From an uncultured Lachnospiraceae bacterium (GTDB lineage Bacteria; Bacillota; Clostridia; Lachnospirales; Lachnospiraceae): a stretch of 64,000 nucleotides of DNA. The notes under the pieces were generated by a model that worked only from the letters and a program-made list of their open reading frames with translations, searched no databases and had not been told where the DNA came from. The stretch is taken from positions 1-64,000 of the forward strand of contig URCR01000012.1 in assembly GCA_900546325.1 (NCBI GenBank), in the 5' to 3' direction. A program made the position numbers and the translations under genes. Positions 34,553 through 43,482 of the stretch are shown in pieces; position 1 is the first letter of the stretch; each line of letters begins with the position of its first letter.

Positions 34553-35497
34553 ATGGAAACAAAAAGTTACTATCACAAATATTCTGAATACTTAAAGAAA
34601 AAATACGGGACAAAAGTCTACAAGCTTCCGATCAACCTTCCGGTCACTTGTCCAAACAGAGTTGGCGGAGGCGGATGCACATTCTGTGCCGAAGTCGGCA
34701 CAGGTTTTGAAAGTCTTTCCAATCAGAAAACTGTGTCAGAACAGCTAATGGAAAACAAAGCGTTCATTTCCAAAAAGTATAAGGCAGAGAAATTTATCGC
34801 TTATTTTCAAAATTATACAAATACATTTATGCCTCTTTCCGATTTTGAGCACTATATGAAAGAGGCTGCCAGTCAAGAAGATATTGTGGAACTTTCCATT
34901 TCCACAAGACCCGACTGTATCCGTGAGGATTACATGCAGGTATTAAAACAGATCAGGGAAACCTACGCTGTTGAGATCACAGTGGAATTAGGATTACAGA
35001 CAGTCAATTATCATACACTTGACAAGATTCAGCGTGGACATGGACTTGCGGAATATTTAGATGCAGTCCGCTGTATTCAAATGTATGACTTTACAATCTG
35101 TACCCATGTGATTTTAAATCTTCCATGGGATACCGGAAGAGATGCAATAGAAACTGCAAAGATACTTTCCGCACTCCGCATACCGATTGTAAAGATTCAT
35201 TCTCTGTACATTGCGAAAAATACTTTGTTGTGCAATGCGTATGAAAATGGTACAATAGCGGTGTGCCCGAAAGAAGAATATATAGAGAGACTTGCTGATT
35301 TCTTAGAGTATCTTTCGCCGGATATTATCATAGAGAGGCTGTTCAGCCGGGTTCCGGAAGAAGATGCTGTATTTTCAAACTGGGGAACAAGCTGGTGGAA
35401 GATTCAGGAGGAATTTGAGCAGGAAATGCGAAGACGAAACAGCAGGCAGGGCATACGCTGCAGTTATTTAAATGGTGCGGCGCTTCAGAAATTATAG
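34553..35497 (+). CDS. TIGR01212-type radical SAM protein (YhcC-like)
   Basis: The 314-residue protein has a radical SAM cluster motif with the unusual spacing CPNRVGGGGCTFC, then the strands IVELSISTRPDC and VELGLQTVNYHTLDKIQRGH of the TIM-barrel, and LNLPWDTGRDAI. It belongs to the YhcC/TIGR01212 family; its substrate is unknown. The gene follows a short intergenic stretch with no clear promoter and is followed after 15 bp by the HlyD-like gene. Confidence 0.88.
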   Translation: METKSYYHKYSEYLKKKYGTKVYKLPINLPVTCPNRVGGGGCTFCAEVGTGFESLSNQKTVSEQLMENKAFISKKYKAEKFIAYFQNYTNTFMPLSDFEHYMKEAASQEDIVELSISTRPDCIREDYMQVLKQIRETYAVEITVELGLQTVNYHTLDKIQRGHGLAEYLDAVRCIQMYDFTICTHVILNLPWDTGRDAIETAKILSALRIPIVKIHSLYIAKNTLLCNAYENGTIAVCPKEEYIERLADFLEYLSPDIIIERLFSRVPEEDAVFSNWGTSWWKIQEEFEQEMRRRNSRQGIRCSYLNGAALQKL

Positions 35498-35512
35498 TAG
35501 GAGGTCATATTT

Positions 35513-36901
35513 TTGGCACAGCAAGAAAACTTGATTGATTTAAAAGCATACAAAACAAAAAAGAAAATTCCTTTTAATGTCGGAATCCTTATTTTTGGAA
35601 TCATTTTCTTTTACCTGATCGTTACGATTATTCTATACCTGACTTCTCCACATGTCACTTCCTATGAAGTAAGAGAAGGGAGTATTTTAAATGATTACGA
35701 ATACACCGGACTTGCAATCCGTGAGGAAATGATCGTGGAGTCGGAAGGAGATGGCTACATCAATTATTATACCTCAGAGGGAAGTAAAGTATCTGCAGCA
35801 TCTAACGTATATACATTGAGTGATGAGAAGATGGAACATACAGAACAGGCCGGAGATGCCGCGGCTGTTGAGCTTTCTGACGGAGATATCAATCAGATTG
35901 TATTAAAGACACAGAAATTTAATGAGACGTTTCAAGATGAACAATTTCAGGATACTTACAACCTGCGGACCAATATTGGCAGTGTAATGCTCGGAATACA
36001 AAATCAGAACCGGATCAATGAGTTGGATTCGATCATTGCTTCCGGAAATTCTGCAGGCTTAAGACTGTGTGCATCACCGCGGGATGGGATTATCGTATAT
36101 TCGGTAGACGGGCTGGAAGGCATTGCGAAGGACACACTTACACCAGACCTGCTGAATAAAACCGATTATCAGAAAACAGAACTTTTAAATAATCAAAAAA
36201 TTACGGCCGGTTCCCCTGCCTATAAGCTTGTGACAAGCGAGCAATGGTCTGTCGCCATTGAAATAGGTAAAGAGTTCTCTGAAGAACTCTCGGAGATGGA
36301 TTCTGTCAAAGTACGTTTTCTTAAAGACGATGAATATTTATGGGCAGATGTCAGCGTGGTGAGTAAAGATGATCACTATTATGGAATTCTCTCCTTTGAT
36401 AATTCTATGGTACGTTATGCAGAAGACCGTTATCTTGATATTGAGCTGATTCTGGAGGATGAAACCGGATTGAAGATTCCTAAAACCGCCAAAGTAGAAA
36501 AAGAATTTTTCTTAGTACCAGAGGAATATGTGACAGTTGGCGGCAACAGCAAAGAGGAAGGTGTGATCCGGAAAAAACGCAGTGGTTCTACAGAATTCGT
36601 AAAAGCGACTGTCTATGCGGAAAAAGATGGAAAAAGCTACATTGCCTCGGAAGAGTTGAAAAAAGGAGATGTACTGCTGTGCGAAGACAGCAACGATACG
36701 ATGACTTTAAGTGAAAAGGGAACATTGGAGGGCGTTTATAATATCAATCGAGGATATGCTGTGTTCCGGCAGGTCAATATTCTTGCAGAAAGTGAAGAAT
36801 ATTATATTGTAGAGGAAAATACTTCATATGGTTTGACAACCTATGACCGTATTGCGCTGGATGGCAAGGGAATCAAAGAAGACGAAGTTGTGTTCCGGTA
36901 A
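35513..36901 (+). CDS. HlyD-like membrane-anchored protein of the sepF cluster
   Basis: The 462-residue protein has a basic N-terminus, one membrane helix (about 22-44) and a large extracytoplasmic region. The segment YTGLAIREEMIVESEGDGYINYYTSEGSKV split over two strands resembles the biotinyl/HlyD-like hairpin of membrane-fusion adaptors. No partner exporter is encoded nearby. In Lachnospiraceae such a gene commonly precedes yggS-sepF, so a role in division or envelope assembly is possible. It starts with TTG 35513 after AGTAGGAGG. Confidence 0.7.
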   Translation: MAQQENLIDLKAYKTKKKIPFNVGILIFGIIFFYLIVTIILYLTSPHVTSYEVREGSILNDYEYTGLAIREEMIVESEGDGYINYYTSEGSKVSAASNVYTLSDEKMEHTEQAGDAAAVELSDGDINQIVLKTQKFNETFQDEQFQDTYNLRTNIGSVMLGIQNQNRINELDSIIASGNSAGLRLCASPRDGIIVYSVDGLEGIAKDTLTPDLLNKTDYQKTELLNNQKITAGSPAYKLVTSEQWSVAIEIGKEFSEELSEMDSVKVRFLKDDEYLWADVSVVSKDDHYYGILSFDNSMVRYAEDRYLDIELILEDETGLKIPKTAKVEKEFFLVPEEYVTVGGNSKEEGVIRKKRSGSTEFVKATVYAEKDGKSYIASEELKKGDVLLCEDSNDTMTLSEKGTLEGVYNINRGYAVFRQVNILAESEEYYIVEENTSYGLTTYDRIALDGKGIKEDEVVFR

Positions 36902-36963
36902 AACCGGAGTGCATTCATAAATAGATCAAACGAGAAAACAGCAAAAGACGAGGAGTGAATGAT

Positions 36964-37665
36964 ATGCTGGAAAAAAATTTGAGATGTGTACAGGACAGGA
37001 TCAAAGATGCCTGCAAAAAGGGCGGCAGACATCCGGAAGATGTCACGTTGATCGCGGTAAGCAAGACAAAGCCAGTTTCGATGCTGCAGGAAATCTATGG
37101 GCTTGGAATCCGGCAGTTCGGAGAAAATAAAGTGCAGGAGCTTACCGACAAGTATGAAAAACTTCCAAAAGATATTTCATGGCATATGATCGGCCATCTT
37201 CAGAGAAATAAAGTCAAGTATCTGGTCGGCAAAACGACACTTATTCATTCAGTGGATTCTCTGAGACTTGCAGAGGCAATTGAGACAGAAGCAGCAAAAA
37301 AGGACTGCCCTGTGGATATTTTGATTGAAGTCAATATATCTGGCGAGGAGAGCAAGTTTGGTGTCTCACCTAAGGAAGTGCTTCCATTGATCGAACAAAT
37401 CGCCCGTTTTCGCCATATAAAGATCCAAGGATTAATGACGATTGCTCCATTTGTCGAAAATCCAGAAGAAAATCGTATACATTTTGCAAATTTAAGAAAA
37501 TTATCTGTTGACATTGCGGCAAAAAACATTGATAATGTTAATATGTGTATTCTTTCGATGGGAATGACAAATGATTATGAAGTCGCGATAGAAGAAGGTG
37601 CCACAATGGTTCGTGTCGGGACTGGTATTTTTGGTGAAAGAAACTATAATATAACAAATGAATGA
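36964..37665 (+). CDS. yggS: YggS/YlmE family PLP homeostasis protein
   Basis: The 233-residue protein is a fold-type III, alanine racemase-like barrel that binds PLP and buffers it; no racemase activity is expected. Visible features are the PLP lysine in IAVSKTKPV (about residue 36), FGENKVQEL, WHMIGHLQRNKVKY, and the glycine loop MGMTNDYEVAIEEGATMVRVG that holds the phosphate. It is the first gene of the classic ylmE-sepF-ylmH cluster. ATG 36964 has GAGGAG nine bases upstream; GTG 36955 is also in frame. Confidence 0.92.
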   Translation: MLEKNLRCVQDRIKDACKKGGRHPEDVTLIAVSKTKPVSMLQEIYGLGIRQFGENKVQELTDKYEKLPKDISWHMIGHLQRNKVKYLVGKTTLIHSVDSLRLAEAIETEAAKKDCPVDILIEVNISGEESKFGVSPKEVLPLIEQIARFRHIKIQGLMTIAPFVENPEENRIHFANLRKLSVDIAAKNIDNVNMCILSMGMTNDYEVAIEEGATMVRVGTGIFGERNYNITNE

Positions 37666-37678
37666 TAGGAGTGTAACT

Positions 37679-38203
37679 ATGGGAGTATTTGACAAGTTTT
37701 TAGATATTATGAAACTAAGTGATGAGGATGATTATGAAGATGATTTCTTTGATGATGAAGTAGATGAATATCCGGAAAAGACGAGCAAAAATCCATTTAA
37801 AAAAGAAAAAGAAGAGTATGATGATTTTGATATGCAGGAAAAATCGAAACCTTTGGCAAAATCATCTAACAAAGTGACTCCAATGAGACAAAATGCACAA
37901 AGACGTTCTCCTGGAATGGAGGTCTGTGTGATTCGTCCGACATCGGTGGATGATGCTCGTACAATTACAGAATCCCTTTTGGGCGGTCGTACAGTTATTT
38001 TGAATTTGGAAGGGCTTGATCTGGAAATCGCTCAGAGAATTATTGATTTTATTTCCGGTGCAGCATTTGCAATTGATGGAAATCTTCAGAAGATATCTAA
38101 TTATATCTTCCTTGTGACACCGACAAATGTAGATATTTCAGGAGATTTACAAGATCTGCTGAATACTTCTTTTGACATGCCATCCATCAACACAAGATTC
38201 TAG
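37679..38203 (+). CDS. sepF: Cell division protein SepF
   Basis: SepF tethers and bundles FtsZ at the membrane. The 174-residue protein has the N-terminal membrane-binding helix (GVFDKFLDIMKL), an acidic linker (about 15-80) and the conserved globular domain (about 85-172: VIRPTSVDDARTI, TVILNLEGLDLEIAQRIIDF, and the GAAFAIDGNLQKIS turn). ATG 37679 follows ATAGGAGTGTAACT. It sits between yggS and ylmH as in most Firmicutes. Confidence 0.95.
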   Translation: MGVFDKFLDIMKLSDEDDYEDDFFDDEVDEYPEKTSKNPFKKEKEEYDDFDMQEKSKPLAKSSNKVTPMRQNAQRRSPGMEVCVIRPTSVDDARTITESLLGGRTVILNLEGLDLEIAQRIIDFISGAAFAIDGNLQKISNYIFLVTPTNVDISGDLQDLLNTSFDMPSINTRF

Positions 38204-38210
38204 GAGTATT

Positions 38211-38981
38211 ATGCAAAAAGAAGAAGAATTATTAAGAAAAAGGCTGATGGAGTTATCAAAGATTGCATACCACCGCAATTTTATTACTTACACAGATTTT
38301 CTAAATCTTAATGAACTGAATATTTTACATACGCTGCCGAAAGATGCTCTGTACACCCCGTACAGAACTTTTGGCGGCTATGCTTCTTCAGAGCGTCAGA
38401 TTGCAGCATTTCTTCCTGATGCTCTTTGTTTACGTTCAGAGGAAGAAGATCTGGCATATCCCATGGGAATTATCCACATTCTGCCACGCAGTCAGAAGTT
38501 CTCAGAGCAACTGTCCCACAGAGATTATCTCGGAGCACTTCTGAGTCTTGGAATCGACCGCTCGAAAATTGGAGATATTATTGTGGAAGAGCAGGGCGCG
38601 TTTGTGTTTGTTTCAGACAAGCTTCTCTCGTATCTTTGCGAAGAGCTGACGCAGATCCGCCGAACTCGTGTAACTGTCTGCGAAGAATCATTTTCCAGAT
38701 TTTCCTATACGCCAAAATATGAAAAAGTAACAGGAACAGTAGCTTCTGTGCGGTTGGATACGCTTCTTTCTCTTGCATTTTCATCTTCCAGAAGCCGACT
38801 CAGTCCATTGATTGAATCAGGAAAGGTCTTTGTCAATGGAAAACTTATCACATCCAACGGATATAATTTGAAAGAAGATGATGTGATCTCTGTCCGTGGA
38901 TATGGTAAATTCATCTATCGAGAAGTGCTTTCCCAGACAAAAAAAGGAAGACTTCTTGTGGAAATTCATAAATTGATTTAA
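38211..38981 (+). CDS. ylmH: YlmH-type S4 domain RNA-binding protein
   Basis: The 256-residue protein has an N-terminal YlmH region (FLNLNELNILHTL to about residue 170) and a C-terminal S4 RNA-binding domain (about 180-245: RLDTLLSLAFSSSRSRLSPL, then GKVFVNGKLITSNGYNLKE). Proteins of this family take part in rescue of stalled ribosomal nascent chains. ATG 38211 follows CTAGGAGTATT, directly after sepF. Confidence 0.88.
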   Translation: MQKEEELLRKRLMELSKIAYHRNFITYTDFLNLNELNILHTLPKDALYTPYRTFGGYASSERQIAAFLPDALCLRSEEEDLAYPMGIIHILPRSQKFSEQLSHRDYLGALLSLGIDRSKIGDIIVEEQGAFVFVSDKLLSYLCEELTQIRRTRVTVCEESFSRFSYTPKYEKVTGTVASVRLDTLLSLAFSSSRSRLSPLIESGKVFVNGKLITSNGYNLKEDDVISVRGYGKFIYREVLSQTKKGRLLVEIHKLI

Positions 38982-38998
38982 AGGAGAAACGATAGGAT

Positions 38999-39538
38999 AT
39001 GAAAAGAAAACAATTTCTATGGTATTTATGGGGGCTGATTGCGCTGGCTGCCGGAATTGCACTTGATCAGTGGACGAAGTTTCTTGCAGCCACATATCTG
39101 AAAGGAGAAGCAGATATCGTTCTGATCAAAGACGTATTTTGCCTGCATTATCTGGAAAACAGAGGTGCTGCATTCGGAATCTTTCAAGGGCAGAAAACGT
39201 TCTTTATCATCACAACACTGCTGTTGCTTGCCGCAGCACTTTACTTTTATATCCGGCTGCCTTATACGAAGCGTTTCACTGCATTTCGGGTCTGCACGGT
39301 CCTGGTAGCGGCCGGAGGGATTGGAAATATGATCGACAGGCTCTGCAACAATTATGTGACAGATTTTTTCTATTTTGAACTCATTGACTTTCCGGTCTTT
39401 AATGTGGCAGATATTTATGTGGTGCTGGCAATGTGCCTGTTCTGTTATCTGGCATTTTTCTATTTTAAAGAAGAAGATTATCAATATTTTACATTCCGGA
39501 AAAAACAGTCAGGGCAGCCCCAAAAAGAACAGGAGTAA
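38999..39538 (+). CDS. lspA: Signal peptidase II
   Basis: LspA cleaves prolipoprotein signal peptides at the lipobox. The 179-residue protein has four membrane helices and the family motifs DQWTKFLAA near residue 24, ENRGAAFGIFQG, and the two catalytic aspartates in GNMIDRL and FNVADIYV. Several lipoproteins encoded in this window are expected substrates. The ATG is preceded by AAAGGAGAAACG; rluD starts three bases after its stop. Confidence 0.95.
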   Translation: MKRKQFLWYLWGLIALAAGIALDQWTKFLAATYLKGEADIVLIKDVFCLHYLENRGAAFGIFQGQKTFFIITTLLLLAAALYFYIRLPYTKRFTAFRVCTVLVAAGGIGNMIDRLCNNYVTDFFYFELIDFPVFNVADIYVVLAMCLFCYLAFFYFKEEDYQYFTFRKKQSGQPQKEQE

Positions 39539-39541
39539 GTT

Positions 39542-40447
39542 ATGGAACAGAAACGATATATCGCAGAGGCAAGTGATCTGATGCGAATTGACAAATTTTT
39601 ATCTGAAAAACTTCCGGATCTTTCCCGCTCTTATCTCCAGAAACTGATCAAAGAAAAAGAAGTTTTTGTAAATGGACAGCCGGTCAAAGCAAACTACAAA
39701 CTTTCTTTGGAAGATCATATTTTGGTGACGATTCCTGAATTAAAAGAACCGGATATTCTTCCGGAAGAGATTCCGCTCGATATCCTTTATGAGGATGAAG
39801 ATATCCTTGTTGTGAATAAACCAAAAGGAATGGTTGTTCATCCTTCCGCGGGACATTATAGCGGAACTTTGGTCAATGCACTGATGTTTCACTGCAAAGA
39901 CCAGCTGTCAGGGATCAACGGAGTGATGCGTCCGGGAATTGTGCATCGCATTGACATGGACACAACAGGTTCCCTGATCGTCTGCAAAAATGATTTCGCA
40001 CACCAGTCACTGGCCGCGCAGTTAAAAGAACATACCATTACCCGAAAATATCATGCAATTGTTCATGGAGTTTTAAAGGATGACAAAGGTACCATCGATG
40101 CTCCGATTGGAAGACATCCAATTGAGCGAAAGAAAATGAGCGTTAACTATAAAAATGGAAAGCATGCTGTCACACACTACCGTGTATTAAAACGTTTTGA
40201 AAAATTTACCTATGTAGAATGTCAGTTAGAAACAGGAAGAACTCACCAGATCCGGGTGCATATGGCAAGTATCCGGCATCCGCTTCTCGGCGATGCAGTA
40301 TATGGTCCCACAAAATGTCCAATGAAGCTTCAAGGCCAGACACTTCATGCGAAAGTTCTCGGGATCATCCATCCGCGCACAGAGCAGTATATGGAATTTG
40401 ACGCAGAATTGCCTGATTATTTCAAGCATCTCATTGAAATTTTGTAA
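39542..40447 (+). CDS. rluD: RluA/RluD family 23S rRNA pseudouridine synthase
   Basis: The 301-residue protein has an N-terminal S4 domain (about 14-70: MRIDKFLSEKLPDLSRSYLQ) and the RluA catalytic domain with the Asp motif GIVHRIDMDTTGSLIVCK (about residue 140) and the ETGRTHQIRVHMASIRHPLLG segment. It isomerises uridines in rRNA; assignment to RluD over other RluA members is from length, S4 domain and the lspA neighbour. Confidence 0.92.
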   Translation: MEQKRYIAEASDLMRIDKFLSEKLPDLSRSYLQKLIKEKEVFVNGQPVKANYKLSLEDHILVTIPELKEPDILPEEIPLDILYEDEDILVVNKPKGMVVHPSAGHYSGTLVNALMFHCKDQLSGINGVMRPGIVHRIDMDTTGSLIVCKNDFAHQSLAAQLKEHTITRKYHAIVHGVLKDDKGTIDAPIGRHPIERKKMSVNYKNGKHAVTHYRVLKRFEKFTYVECQLETGRTHQIRVHMASIRHPLLGDAVYGPTKCPMKLQGQTLHAKVLGIIHPRTEQYMEFDAELPDYFKHLIEIL

Positions 40448-40452
40448 AGTTA

Positions 40453-40481
40453 TGTACATTTCATCGTATTTGATGTATAAT
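40453..40481 (+). promoter_or_regulatory. Promoter of the cytidylate kinase-like gene
   Basis: TGTACA (40453-40458) and a consensus TATAAT (40476-40481) are spaced by 17 bp, 56 bp before the ATG at 40538. Confidence 0.55.
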
Positions 40482-40537
40482 ATGTTATATATTAAATCTG
40501 AACTTCAGATGGATTTACATAAAGGAGCGTGACAGTT

Positions 40538-41185
40538 ATGACAAAAACAAACACAATTATTACAATCGGAAGACAATTTGGAAGCGGCGGACATGAAATC
40601 GGTACAAAGCTTGCCGAGTATTATGGAATGAAGCTGTATGACAAAGAGATGCTCGCAGTCGCAGCAAAGGAAAGCGGGATCTGCAAGGAGTTGTTTGAAT
40701 CACAAGACGAAAAGCCTACAAGCAGCTTTCTGTATTCCCTTGTGATGGACACTTACTCTATGGGATATCCTGCCGGTGGATATTCAGATATGCCGTTGAA
40801 TCATAAAGTTTTCCTTGCTCAGTTCGATGCAATCAAGAAAATTGCAGACGAAGGACCTTGTGTTTTAGTCGGACGCTGTGCAGACTATGCATTGGAAGAG
40901 TATGATAACTGTGTAAATGTGTTTATTCATGCGGATTTGAATGCCCGGATCAGACGTGTGGCAAGACTTTATGATCTGACAGATGCAAAGGCAAAAGATA
41001 TGATCCTAAAAGCAGATAAGAAACGTGCAAACTATTATAATTATTATTCTAATAAAAAATGGTCTGATGTAGACAGCTATGATCTGTGTGTTTCTAGTTC
41101 AGATCTTGGCATAGACGGTGCTGTTGAAGTGATCAAATCCTATGTTGCAACAAGGGAAGCATTGAAGAAGGCGCCACAGCTGTAA
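40538..41185 (+). CDS. Cytidylate kinase-like family protein
   Basis: The 215-residue protein has a modified P-loop at the start (ITIGRQFGSGGHEIGTKLAE) and helices and basic segments of the cytidylate kinase-like family (PF13189-type), including VLVGRCADYALEEYDNCVNV and RKKRANYYNYYSNKKW-like lid residues (KADKKRANYYNYYSN). The substrate is not established for this family; it is distinct from the housekeeping Cmk. ATG 40538 follows AAAGGAGCGTGACAGTT. It is a single gene with its own promoter and terminator. Confidence 0.8.
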   Translation: MTKTNTIITIGRQFGSGGHEIGTKLAEYYGMKLYDKEMLAVAAKESGICKELFESQDEKPTSSFLYSLVMDTYSMGYPAGGYSDMPLNHKVFLAQFDAIKKIADEGPCVLVGRCADYALEEYDNCVNVFIHADLNARIRRVARLYDLTDAKAKDMILKADKKRANYYNYYSNKKWSDVDSYDLCVSSSDLGIDGAVEVIKSYVATREALKKAPQL

Positions 41186-41212
41186 TTGATCCATTTTAAA
41201 CGAATTTGTTGA

Positions 41213-41253
41213 AAAGAGGCAGGGACTTGTACAGAAGCAAGACCTGCCTCTTT
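41213..41253. terminator. Bidirectional terminator between convergent genes
   Basis: AAAGAGGCAGG (41213-41223) and CCTGCCTCTTT (41243-41253) form a perfect 11-bp stem. The A-rich left arm and T-rich right arm supply a U-tract in either direction, serving the gene on the left and the TtcA-like gene on the right. Confidence 0.75.
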
Positions 41254-41277
41254 AACTTTGTTCTATCCGGCTTGAAA

Positions 41278-42012
41278 CTAGCGCTTTTGCAGGAATCTCT
41301 CAGGCCATCCACTGATTTTCCCATTCAAAATGGCAGTGAGCATACGCTCTTTTGCTCCCTGATGCTCCTGGTTCAACCGCTTTACCAGTTCTTTCGCATA
41401 TTGTCTTTTTGTGTGCCCGTCTACCGGACATTTACTTTTGACAACCGGAAGATCATATTTGTTCTTAAATCCGATCACATCCATCTCATCGACAAACATC
41501 ATTGGCCGAATCACAGTCAGATCCATGCGGTCCAGATAAGTCTTCGGAGAGAATGAGTAAAAACGTCCTTCAAAAATCAGGGAGAGCAGCATGGTCTCAA
41601 TAACATCGTCCTTATGATGCGCATATGCAACTTTGTTGCATCCCATTTCCCTGACAGCATCATTTAATGCACCCTTTCTCATTTTCGCGCAGAGCGAACA
41701 TGGATTAGATTCTTTGCGCTCTTCAAAAAGAATATGTGCAATATCTGTCCGGACAATTTTATAAGGCACCTCAAGTCTGTCGCAGAGTTCTTGAATTGGC
41801 TCCAGGTGAAATTCCTCATATCCGAGATCTACGGTAATTGCACTCAGCTCAAATTTCTTTGGATAAAATCGTTTCAGCCCATGAAGTGCATAGAGGAGTG
41901 TCAGGCTGTCCTTCCCTCCGGAAATACCGACCGCAATATGGTCGCCCTCTTCAATCATCTGATACTCATCCACGGCTTTTCTCGTATAACTTAGCAACTG
42001 CTGTAATTTCAT
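41278..42012 (-). CDS. TtcA-type tRNA 2-thiolation / PP-loop ATPase
   Basis: The 244-residue protein has the PP-loop VGISGGKDSLTLLYAL (about residue 33) and a CSLCAKMRKGALNDAV segment (CxxC near residue 120), which match the TtcA group of tRNA thiolases that use an iron-sulphur cluster to make 2-thiocytidine-32. It could also be a related PP-loop protein. ATG at 42012 is preceded on the minus strand by AGAAAGGATCCTACAT. It is convergent with the cytidylate kinase-like gene and divergent from dtd. Confidence 0.82.
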   Translation of the reverse strand: MKLQQLLSYTRKAVDEYQMIEEGDHIAVGISGGKDSLTLLYALHGLKRFYPKKFELSAITVDLGYEEFHLEPIQELCDRLEVPYKIVRTDIAHILFEERKESNPCSLCAKMRKGALNDAVREMGCNKVAYAHHKDDVIETMLLSLIFEGRFYSFSPKTYLDRMDLTVIRPMMFVDEMDVIGFKNKYDLPVVKSKCPVDGHTKRQYAKELVKRLNQEHQGAKERMLTAILNGKISGWPERFLQKR

Positions 42013-42090
42013 ATGTAGGATCCTTTCTGGTTATTCTCTATCATTCATTCAATATCTTATCCAATTTCCTTTTTCCTGACAAGAGAAAAC

Positions 42091-42119
42091 TTGATTATTT
42101 TGGAGAAACAAGATAAGAT
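42091..42119 (+). promoter_or_regulatory. Promoter of dtd and the corrinoid operon
   Basis: TTGATT (42091-42096) and TAAGAT (42114-42119) are spaced by 17 bp, 38 bp before the dtd ATG, which has TTGGAGGAAAA as ribosome-binding site. Confidence 0.5.
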
Positions 42120-42156
42120 AAAAGTAAATTGCTAGAAGAAATTGGAGGAAAAATAG

Positions 42157-42603
42157 ATGAAATTTGTAATACAGAGAGTATTAGAATCTTCGGTTTCCGT
42201 AGATGGGGAAACAATTGGGAACATTGGAAAAGGGTATATGGTACTGATCGGAGTCGGAAACGAAGATACAAAAGAGACTGCGGACAAGATGATCAAAAAA
42301 ATGATCGGTCTTCGAATTTTCGAGGATGAGAACGGCAAGACAAATCTTTCTCTTGCCGATGTGGGAGGAGCGCTTTTACTGATTTCCCAGTTTACGCTCT
42401 ATGCAAACTGTCGGAAGGGGAACCGTCCAAGTTTTATTGAAGCCGGAGCTCCGGACCATGCAGAACAGCTATATGAATACATTATTTCTGAATGTCAAAA
42501 ACAGGTCCCGGTGGTAGAACGCGGAAAATTCGGGGCAGACATGAAGGTGCAGCTGATCAATGATGGCCCATTTACAATCATACTTGATTCAGAAAAATTA
42601 TAG
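42157..42603 (+). CDS. dtd: D-aminoacyl-tRNA deacylase
   Basis: Dtd removes D-amino acids mischarged on tRNA. The 148-residue protein shows MKFVIQRVLESSVSVDGETIG at the start in two adjoining strands, the SQFTLYANCRKGNRPSF active-site segment (SQFTL) and the GxP-type loop as NDGPFTIILDSE near the C-terminus. It is of normal family length. Its TAG stop is directly followed by the ATG of the first methyltransferase-like gene. Confidence 0.95.
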   Translation: MKFVIQRVLESSVSVDGETIGNIGKGYMVLIGVGNEDTKETADKMIKKMIGLRIFEDENGKTNLSLADVGGALLLISQFTLYANCRKGNRPSFIEAGAPDHAEQLYEYIISECQKQVPVVERGKFGADMKVQLINDGPFTIILDSEKL

Positions 42604-43470
42604 ATGAATTCGGTTACTTTTTGTGAAACACAAAGCGGAATCGAAAAATCTCTTCCGGAAAAAATCAAGAGAGAGTACGGGCTTATATTTCCGAAGGACT
42701 ACCAGTGTGCACAGGGAATCGAAAAACTGGCAAAGGCAAAACGAACTGCGCAGAATGACATATTTTGCCGCCCGCCTTTGGGACATACTGTGGAGGCGGA
42801 AGCCTTTGGCGGAATTGTGAAATACAATGGGGAAATGGATCCGTATATTTCCGAGTATCCATTCCGGTCATTACACGAAATATTGCATTTGCCGGAGGCA
42901 GATTTCACAACAGGCAGAATCTCCGAAGGACTGCATGCGTGCAGACAACTGAAAGCAAACGGATTTCCGGTACTCCTGGAGGTCTCCGGTCCCTTTACCA
43001 TTCTTAGCGGGCTCCTTCCATCAGAAATACTTCTGCGCGCAGTCCGAAAAGAGCCTGAATTATTTTGCCGCGTATGGAAGAGATTGTCCGGTTTTTTATT
43101 GCAATATTTCGGGAAAATTGCAGAACGCCGCATTGATGCGATCAGTTATGCAGATCCGATGACCGGAGCGGATATTCTTGGGCCAAAATGCGCAGCACAA
43201 TTGACAGAAACACTGATCTATCCATTTTTGAAACAGGCAGAAGCACAAATGGAGCGGGAAGTGTTGATATTGTTGTGTCCGAAAATCAGTTTTTCGTTGG
43301 TGGAAACCGGAAAGGCAGTTTTTCGGGAAAAAAGTTTTGGAAATCCTGTTTCTTATGGGGAAGCCTGCCTGAAATCCGTCGGGGAAATTCAGTTTGCCGG
43401 GGAAGTCTGCAGTAAGAAAGACAGAGTGTTGTTAAAAAATGGAACAATGAAAGAGGTAAAGCTTTTATAG
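42604..43470 (+). CDS. UroD/MtaA-like protein, shortened and lacking the usual His-x-Cys
   Basis: The 288-residue protein fits the uroporphyrinogen decarboxylase fold (VLLEVSGPFTILSGLLPSE, AISYADPMTGADILGPKCA), close to the two other UroD-type proteins in this operon. The zinc motif H-x-C seen in them as VHICG and LHMCG is replaced here by ILLCPK, so the His is missing, and it is 50-70 residues shorter. It may be a degenerate or accessory subunit. The ATG follows the dtd stop without a spacer and without a clear Shine-Dalgarno sequence, so translation is probably coupled. Heme synthesis is an unlikely role. Confidence 0.75.
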   Translation: MNSVTFCETQSGIEKSLPEKIKREYGLIFPKDYQCAQGIEKLAKAKRTAQNDIFCRPPLGHTVEAEAFGGIVKYNGEMDPYISEYPFRSLHEILHLPEADFTTGRISEGLHACRQLKANGFPVLLEVSGPFTILSGLLPSEILLRAVRKEPELFCRVWKRLSGFLLQYFGKIAERRIDAISYADPMTGADILGPKCAAQLTETLIYPFLKQAEAQMEREVLILLCPKISFSLVETGKAVFREKSFGNPVSYGEACLKSVGEIQFAGEVCSKKDRVLLKNGTMKEVKLL

Positions 43471-43482
43471 GAGTGGAAAAAT

